From G963677325 sp963677325 (GTDB lineage: Bacteria > Bacteroidota > Bacteroidia > Bacteroidales > Prolixibacteraceae), in contig CAXXGM010000007.1 of NCBI GenBank assembly GCA_963677325.2, positions 434,001 to 498,000 on the forward strand: DNA of 64,000 bases, read 5' to 3'. The first letter of the stretch is position 1; every line of letters begins with the position of its first letter. The notes beneath the pieces are model-generated. The model made no database searches. It had not been told where the DNA came from and was given only the letters and a program-made list of their open reading frames with translations. Both the position numbers and the translations under genes were made by a program. Shown in pieces: positions 60,099-64,000 of this stretch.

Positions 60099-61346
60099 TT
60101 AAACTTTAAAAGCAGCAGCCATTAGCATTTGCTCGTTTCGAGATATTCCTATCTCAGTTGCTATTTTTTTCCATCCTGATATCCCGGATTTCACTTCATC
60201 AATAATAATGTCCATTTCTTTTTTCCCTAACCTGAAATAAACGCCTACACTTTTTGCAAGGTCAATATCTGGCGAATTGTTATCCATATCAATGTTTAAT
60301 GCCAATCCAAATTTGTCGATTGAAGGATTGATATCAAACGCCGGAGATAAACGCCAGCCTTTATCAGTGAGTATAAAGCCATGATTTCTCAGGTGATCGT
60401 CGGTATTGGAAATTAGTATATTGAAAACCATTCGTCTCCATAACTGGTGTAAATCCTCCTCTATCTGTATTCCGGAAAACTGGATAAATTCTACGATATC
60501 CAGATAAGAAGGTGTCTCATCCCGTATGAGTTCTTCGTTTTTCCCGGTCATCGTCATAGCTGAGGCAAAATGAATCCGGGTTTGCCTTTCCCTGTCAAAT
60601 CGTTTGGTAAAAAAAGTATGATAAGTACCTGCAATATGTTCTATCCGGGATTCTGCCATATTGATGCCGGAATCACCTGCAATACGATAAGCCAGGTATT
60701 CCCAGGCCCCTTTATCTATGGTATCGTTTTTTGATGGGAATTTGGCAATCCAGGGATGGCCGTGTTCGTCCAGAATATTAGCTTTTGGTCTGGCTCCTCC
60801 GAGTGAAGAACCCGGAGCCATCAGCATGGCAAGCCATTTTCTAACTTCAACTGTATCTTCATTGGATTCAATCAGTTTTGCCCCATGTTGTAATTCCCGG
60901 ATACTTGACCAGGGCGGAGTGGGTGAAACAGGATCGTTGTCCAGAAAATCTCCATCGGGTTCTCTTTTAAACCTTAATGCGCCCATCCGGCTTAAATCAT
61001 GAACACCTAAAAGAAAATCAATATCATACAATACAGGCGCTGGTTTGCCTTGCTCTTTTGCATTTAATGCTGCCCGCCGTTTCATCAGTGTTCTGCCCCA
61101 TGTGTCGGGCATAGAATCCAGAAAGACACCAAAATTTTCCTTCCCGTTTGGATATTGCTGCCCAATATACCAGACAATATCCGGGTCAAGTAGCAATTGT
61201 TCCTGAGAGCTAATCCAGTCCGCATCATAAGAAAAACTAAAAGCTTTCCTTTCTTTAGCCTGTTGAGCTGACAATATTCCTATACATTTGGGAGAGACCA
61301 TACCTTTCCAATCAGCATACACCCATATATCTGTCTTGTCTGCCAT
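60099..61346 (-). CDS. hipA: HipA-family serine/threonine kinase toxin
   Basis: A 415-residue HipA-domain protein with an apparently intact active site: N-terminal HipA_N part (WVYADWKGMVSPKCIGIL), Gly-rich nucleotide loop PGSSLGGARPK (178-188), Lys202 in WIAKFPS, catalytic motif NTDDHLRNHG (314-323; Asp316 and Asn321 in the catalytic/metal positions) and metal Asp338 in AFDINP. E. coli HipA inhibits glutamyl-tRNA synthetase by phosphorylation; the target here is unknown. The start lies 3 bases after the hipB stop, and the primase-helicase gene follows after 23 bases. Confidence 0.92.
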   Translation of the reverse strand: MADKTDIWVYADWKGMVSPKCIGILSAQQAKERKAFSFSYDADWISSQEQLLLDPDIVWYIGQQYPNGKENFGVFLDSMPDTWGRTLMKRRAALNAKEQGKPAPVLYDIDFLLGVHDLSRMGALRFKREPDGDFLDNDPVSPTPPWSSIRELQHGAKLIESNEDTVEVRKWLAMLMAPGSSLGGARPKANILDEHGHPWIAKFPSKNDTIDKGAWEYLAYRIAGDSGINMAESRIEHIAGTYHTFFTKRFDRERQTRIHFASAMTMTGKNEELIRDETPSYLDIVEFIQFSGIQIEEDLHQLWRRMVFNILISNTDDHLRNHGFILTDKGWRLSPAFDINPSIDKFGLALNIDMDNNSPDIDLAKSVGVYFRLGKKEMDIIIDEVKSGISGWKKIATEIGISRNEQMLMAAAFKV

Positions 61347-61349
61347 GTT

Positions 61350-61643
61350 TTATTTTCCAATCAATTTTAAATCCTGTAATTTTCTTCCAAACTCATCATC
61401 GGCAGCTAGTTTCAAAAAGTCATCCTGAAGCCCTAATACCCTAAGTACATTAAAATATGCACCCAGAGAAACGCTGGGATTTCCTTTTTCAATGTGGTAT
61501 AGTGTCGAACGGTCAATACCAGCCCGCTCCGCCACTTGTATAGTCGTCAGGTTACGCCGTTTTCTGGCCAACTTAATATTTTCACCCATTTGTTCAAATA
61601 TCTTTTGAAACTTAGGGAGCAAAGTTTGTTTTTTTGATTGCAT
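61350..61643 (-). CDS. hipB: HipB-type XRE antitoxin/repressor
   Basis: A 97-residue protein with one HTH_3/XRE domain (about residues 20-75: ENIKLARKRRNLTTIQVAER, GIDRSTLYHIEKG) and a basic N-terminal tail. It should bind HipA and repress the operon. The ATG is only 2 bases from a TTTGTTG-N8-CAACAAA inverted repeat in the leader (61646-61667). Direct coupling to hipA (3-base gap) is typical. Confidence 0.92.
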   Translation of the reverse strand: MQSKKQTLLPKFQKIFEQMGENIKLARKRRNLTTIQVAERAGIDRSTLYHIEKGNPSVSLGAYFNVLRVLGLQDDFLKLAADDEFGRKLQDLKLIGK

Positions 61644-61645
61644 GA

Positions 61646-61694
61646 TTTGTTGTTTATTATCAACAAATATAAACTAAATGTATTAAATAAACAA
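61646..61694 (-). promoter_or_regulatory. hipBA promoter with inverted-repeat operator
   Basis: Minus strand: TTG at 61694-61692, 20 nt, TATATTTG at 61671-61664 (exact -7). The operator TTTGTTG-N8-CAACAAA (61646-61667) overlaps the -7 element and the transcript start. E. coli HipB binds TATCC-N8-GGATA; the half-site sequence differs but the N8 spacing is the same. A further half-site (AAACAACAC) lies at 61689-61697 by the -33 element. Confidence 0.65.
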
Positions 61695-61854
61695 CACTTG
61701 AAGAATATACTGCATTTACAATTGAATCAGAGTACTTCTAAATAAAATACAATCGCTAAAGGCAGCAACATAAACTGGTAAATCGGATTTAGAGACTACC
61801 GGTTGTGCGATTAAATAGCGAGTGCGTAGTTAAGTCGACTATGTGCTAACTAAT

Positions 61855-62025
61855 TCATAATTTGAGTTTTTTCTTCTGCGTTTCAGTATTCATAAACTTC
61901 AATACAACCTCATAATCTTCAACCAAAAAGTTCGACACCTCTCCGCTTGGGGTCACCAGACCTGACAGGTTTTTAATACCTGTCAGGTCTTTTGGTTTTA
62001 TGACTATTTCATTGAATGACAACAT
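61855..62025 (-). CDS. possible 56-aa protein with an embedded palindrome
   Basis: An ATG frame on the minus strand (62025 to TGA at 61857-61855), 56 residues beginning MLSFNEIVIKPKDLTGIKNL and ending TETQKKKLKL. The 13-bp palindrome AGACCTGACAGGT / ACCTGTCAGGTCT (61958-61990) is translated in frame as KDLTGIKNLSGL. Outside it the frame looks protein-like (FLVEDYEVVLKFMNTET). No known family; it may be a fragment of a lost gene with a repeat insertion. Confidence 0.35.
   Translation of the reverse strand: MLSFNEIVIKPKDLTGIKNLSGLVTPSGEVSNFLVEDYEVVLKFMNTETQKKKLKL
61958..61990. repeat. 13-bp perfect palindrome with 7-nt loop
   Basis: AGACCTGACAGGT, loop TTTTAAT, ACCTGTCAGGTCT. I recall similar dispersed hairpins in Bacteroidota genomes; this is memory, not a search. 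Confidence 0.7.
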
Positions 62026-62103
62026 GCCACCAAATCATCAAAACACCAAATTTTAACCAAATGCTTTGGCGAACTTTGGAAACCTGGTGTTTTGGTGGCA
62101 TCT
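62024..62103. repeat. 8-nt-period array with inverted halves
   Basis: Ten 8-nt units: ATGCCACC, AAATCATC, AAAACACC, AAATTTTA, ACCAAATG, then CTTTGGCG, AACTTTGG, AAACCTGG, TGTTTTGG, TGGCATCT. The right half complements the left (ATGCCACC / GGTGGCAT at the ends). Begins at the start codon of the 56-aa frame. Confidence 0.65.
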
Positions 62104-62161
62104 GTTTTGATGTTCGGATGTAAATCTGCGAGGACTCACTGTTAAAATATTGATCTTGTTT

Positions 62162-62240
62162 CGATAACCTAATCTGTCGAAAGACACCTTAGTAGGCAAA
62201 ATTGAAGGCCCCCGGTATTCTAACCTAATTACCTGATTCG
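62162..62240. repeat. partial MITE-like element, copy B
   Basis: Matches the left part of copy A in the same orientation: CGATAACCTAATCTGTCG, then AAGACACCTTAGTAGG, then TAACCTAATTACCTGATT. It breaks off near 62240, just before a REP-like element. Confidence 0.55.
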
Positions 62241-62287
62241 GATGATAAAAAGCAACATTTGAAGATGAAGGTCGGCATCTATCAAAA

Positions 62288-62371
62288 TCCTGAAAGGGTT
62301 TAATTTTAATAGCCGTAGGTGAAACCTAAGGCTAAATGAATCAAAACGGCAGCAACCCTGAAGGGGTTGAA
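62288..62371. repeat. REP-like palindrome (gccgtaggtgaaacctaagg / caaccctgaaggggttgaac)
   Basis: Two hairpins in the same order as at 55.4 kb: GCCGTAGGTGAAACCTAAGG (62312-62331) and GCAACCCTGAAGGGGTTGAA (62352-62371). A further CTGAAAGGGTTTAATTTTAA lies at the left. Same family as the 55259-55470 copies. Confidence 0.65.
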
Positions 62372-62434
62372 CATTTATTGCGTACATTGTAAAAGATCGA
62401 ATAGGGTGTGTCCCTTACCAATATTTCTCTGGTT

Positions 62435-62512
62435 TCATTGTGCGATATAAACCCATCGTTGTCCCTGATTTATATCGTATGCAAGTTCCAATTTTTCTGT
62501 TTGAATATTCAT
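62435..62512 (-). pseudogene. possible antitoxin N-terminal fragment
   Basis: A 25-residue frame (MNIQTEKLELAYDINQGQRW then VYIAQ stop). The first ten residues look like the start of small Bacteroidota addiction-module proteins (MNxQTEKLxL), then the match is lost. Probably a remnant; could be chance. Confidence 0.25.
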
Positions 62513-62544
62513 CGTCTATTCATCTATCGTTACTGCAAACGTTA

Positions 62545-62765
62545 ACGTGGGTTCAATCTAAGGAATGGATCACCTGATCGGTCAAAAACACCTCATAGTC
62601 CTTAAGTATTAAAATCCGGCCTCGCACAAATAACAGGGGTTACATAAGAGAGATGGCCGAGAGAGAAAAAATGGACCTAATTTTCTGATTAAATCAGGTA
62701 ATGAGGTCGGTGAAAGGGTAAAATCAACCCCATCTACTGAGGTGTTTTTTTCAGATTAGGTGATC
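62545..62765. repeat. palindromic MITE-like element, copy C
   Basis: The reverse complement of copy A's right end is found here: ACGTGGGTTCAATCTAAGG, then GATCACCTGATC, AAAACACCTC; the central palindrome GACCTAATTTTCTGATTAAA with its complement; and AACCCCATCTACTGAGGTGT followed by CAGATTAGGTGATC. About 220 bp, opposite in orientation to copy A. A 60-base stretch at 62598-62655 has no counterpart in copy A. Confidence 0.65.
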
Positions 62766-62873
62766 TTAGCATTAAATAACCATCCCCTGGATTTGGGAAA
62801 TAACTTCAAATCTGCTTTTGTGACAAGTGAAATCTCTATTAATACTTTGTTCTTCTCAATTTACTCGTAGTTT

Positions 62874-63179
62874 TTAGAGTTTGATTGATAGTTCTAAGTG
62901 TCCGCCCAATCCAACCTCTACAATTTTATGAAGAGTCGAAAGACGCGCTTCCTTAATATTGTTTTCAATTTTTGAGATATATGATTTTGTCGTGCCAACT
63001 TTATCAGCAAGTTCTTCCTGTGTTAAACCTTTTTCAAGCCGGGCCTGGCGAAGTAGGACCCCTATTTTGAAGTTTTCATAACCCGCCTCTAATTCGTCAC
63101 GCTTTTTTGTGCCGCGTTTACCGTAATTCTTTTCCTTGAATTCGTCAAGGGGCATTATGTTTTTATTTTTCCCTTTCAT
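62874..63179 (-). CDS. higA: HigA-type XRE antitoxin
   Basis: A 101-residue protein with a C-terminal XRE HTH (about 45-98: IGVLLRQARLEKGLTQEELA, VGTTKSYISKIENNIKEARL). It follows the toxin gene and overlaps it by 17 bases, the toxin-first order of higBA modules. It should neutralise the toxin and repress the operon. The gene symbol is by family, not proven orthology. Confidence 0.87.
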   Translation of the reverse strand: MKGKNKNIMPLDEFKEKNYGKRGTKKRDELEAGYENFKIGVLLRQARLEKGLTQEELADKVGTTKSYISKIENNIKEARLSTLHKIVEVGLGGHLELSIKL

Positions 63180-63510
63180 ATTCTTCCCTTATTTTTATTG
63201 CTATTTCAATTTCCTGTTTTGGGGTCTTTTGTGTTTTCTTTTGAAAACCATTAGCCAAAACAACTAACTGTCCATGGTCAAAAAAACAGAAAATGCGAAA
63301 AATATCGCTTTCCGACTGAACCCTTATTTCGTAAAGACCATCGGTGTTTTCAATGTGTTTCAGGTACGTCTCAGGAACCCTTTGCAAATCTTCTATCAGG
63401 TCAAAAGTCCAGACAATTTTCGCTTTTACTTTTTTGTTTTGTTTTTCAAAGAATTCTTGAAAATAGTCTTTGTAAAAAATAACAGTCCTATATTTCAGCT
63501 TCTTGTCCAT
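63163..63510 (-). CDS. higB: HigB/RelE-type toxin (phage Gp49-like)
   Basis: A 115-residue basic protein of the RelE superfamily, Gp49/HigB branch: YRTVIFYKDYFQEFFEKQ, VPETYLKHIENTDGLYEIRV, DIFRIFCFFDHGQLVVLANG and FQKKTQKTPKQEIEIAIKIR. These toxins cut mRNA on the ribosome. The start codon sits only 5 bases after the -7 element (63523-63516), so the mRNA may be leaderless. Its start overlaps the end of the ORF6N frame by 23 bases. Confidence 0.87.
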   Translation of the reverse strand: MDKKLKYRTVIFYKDYFQEFFEKQNKKVKAKIVWTFDLIEDLQRVPETYLKHIENTDGLYEIRVQSESDIFRIFCFFDHGQLVVLANGFQKKTQKTPKQEIEIAIKIREEYEREK

Positions 63511-63934
63511 TAAAGCAAAGATAGTAATGTTTCCCTAAAGTACAACAATAGTTGTTCAATATCCTTAGCCGTAACACCAAAACACTGGCAAGAATTGCAG
63601 CAGGAGTATTCAAAACACTGGCAAGCATTATGGTTCCATGTTCTGTAAATGCATAAGGATTTGTTCTTGAAAATTTAATTTTTGAAAGGTGATCGCAATT
63701 TGCGATAACTTCTTCCTTCTCCTGGTCAGACAATTGAAACATAAAATCTTCAGGAAATCTGCCAGAATTTCTTTTGACTTGCTCATTTAACCTGCTGGTT
63801 TTTACTCCGTAAATATTTGCAAGGTCGGTATCCAGCATTACTCTATGTCCGCGTATTAACAATATTGCACGATCAATTTTTTCTGCTGGTATTATTGCTA
63901 AATTAAATTGGACATCAGCGAAGGTGGAGTGCAA
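63488..63934 (-). pseudogene. broken ORF6N-domain gene
   Basis: Residues about 15-110 are a good ORF6N domain (KIDRAILLIRGHRVMLDTDL, LNEQVKRNSGRFPEDFMFQL, TNPYAFTEHGTIMLASVL), found in phage and mobile-element DNA-binding proteins. The N-terminal in-frame start is a TTG inside REP-like DNA (63911-64000), with no ATG in a usual place. At the C-terminus the expected helix is replaced by a 15-nt duplication (CTTGCCAGTGTTTTG twice, 33 nt apart) and an unrelated tail. It is probably truncated at both ends. Confidence 0.65.
63516..63555 (-). promoter_or_regulatory. higBA promoter with ACAAC-N4-GTTGT operator
   Basis: Minus strand: TTG (63545-63543), 19 nt, TATCTTTG (63523-63516), an exact promoter match. 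An inverted repeat ACAAC-AATA-GTTGT (63542-63555) overlaps the -33 element and is a likely HigA site. Confidence 0.6.
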
Positions 63935-64000
63935 ATCCGCACCAGCCGGGGAAATGAGCTTGCAAATTGCACCTGAATCCGCTATGTTTTATGACTCCCG
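63911..64000. repeat. REP-like sequence at right edge
   Basis: The plus strand reads GGTGGAGTGCAAATCCGCAC then CAGCCGGGGAAATGAGCTTG then CAAATTGCACC, two imperfect hairpins around G/C-rich TGCAAATCCGC motifs, resembling dispersed elements that I recall from Bacteroidota genomes. Runs to the window end. Confidence 0.4.

Noticed and set aside
60099..61346. Possible inactivated HipA
   Set aside because: All expected kinase motifs (nucleotide loop, Lys202, Asp316, Asn321, Asp338) are in place, and the length is full.

Overview
The window reads as chromosomal DNA of a low-GC member of the Bacteroidota, most likely an anaerobic or microaerophilic Bacteroidales/Marinilabiliales-type organism. Clues are the Bacteroidota promoter form TTG-N19/20-TAnnTTTG (seen before gyrB, hipB and a higBA pair), starts without Shine-Dalgarno sequences, many secreted proteins of families typical of the phylum (DUF1080, DUF1573, DUF4432, DUF5009, DUF3109, sialate O-acetylesterase, TonB proteins), a methylmalonyl-CoA/propionate decarboxylation cluster, a flavodiiron protein and AsnA. 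The taxon is an inference; there is no rRNA in the window.

Layout. 1-3 kb: end of a probable CoA-transferase gene, then mce, carboxyltransferase, OadG-like and biotin-carrier genes (succinate/propionate pathway), closed by a bidirectional terminator. 3-9 kb: DUF3109 protein, gpmI, DUF1573 protein, a DUF1080 gene with an in-frame TAG at the end of its signal peptide, and a RidA/D-threonine-aldolase-like pair. 9.5-13.3 kb: a soluble multi-PAS/GAF histidine kinase. 13.6-21 kb: a minus-strand cluster of six paralogous secreted TPR proteins followed by two unknown secreted proteins. 21-30 kb: polysaccharide deacetylase lipoprotein, small proteins, DUF4432 protein with GH38 alpha-mannosidase, DinB protein, sialate O-acetylesterase. 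30-49 kb: core genes (gyrB, TPR/outer-membrane pair, ftsE, murB, mltG, flavodiiron protein, tonB, gmhA-like, yebC-like, Na+/solute symporter, flippase-like protein and glycosyltransferase). 49-55 kb: DUF5009, HEAT-DUF1080-DUF1080 and Gfo/Idh genes, probably for keto-sugar/glycoside breakdown. 55.6-57 kb: asnA and tRNA-Arg(UCU).

From 57 kb to the right edge the DNA is accessory. A compact operon hipB-hipA-TOTE-type primase/helicase (991 aa) starts from a promoter carrying an inverted-repeat operator. It is followed (rightwards) by 1.2 kb packed with repeats and gene fragments, a leaderless-looking higBA toxin-antitoxin pair and a broken ORF6N gene next to a REP-like sequence. The coupling of a HipBA module to a TOTE primase-helicase is the best candidate in the window for an undescribed conflict or defence system.

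The intergenic DNA also carries a set of short-period arrays (7, 8 or 11 nt), mostly built as two converging half-arrays (imperfect palindromes), at about ten places, and a roughly 220-bp palindromic MITE-like element present in two larger copies and one partial copy. These are not explained by any gene and deserve a genome-wide look.
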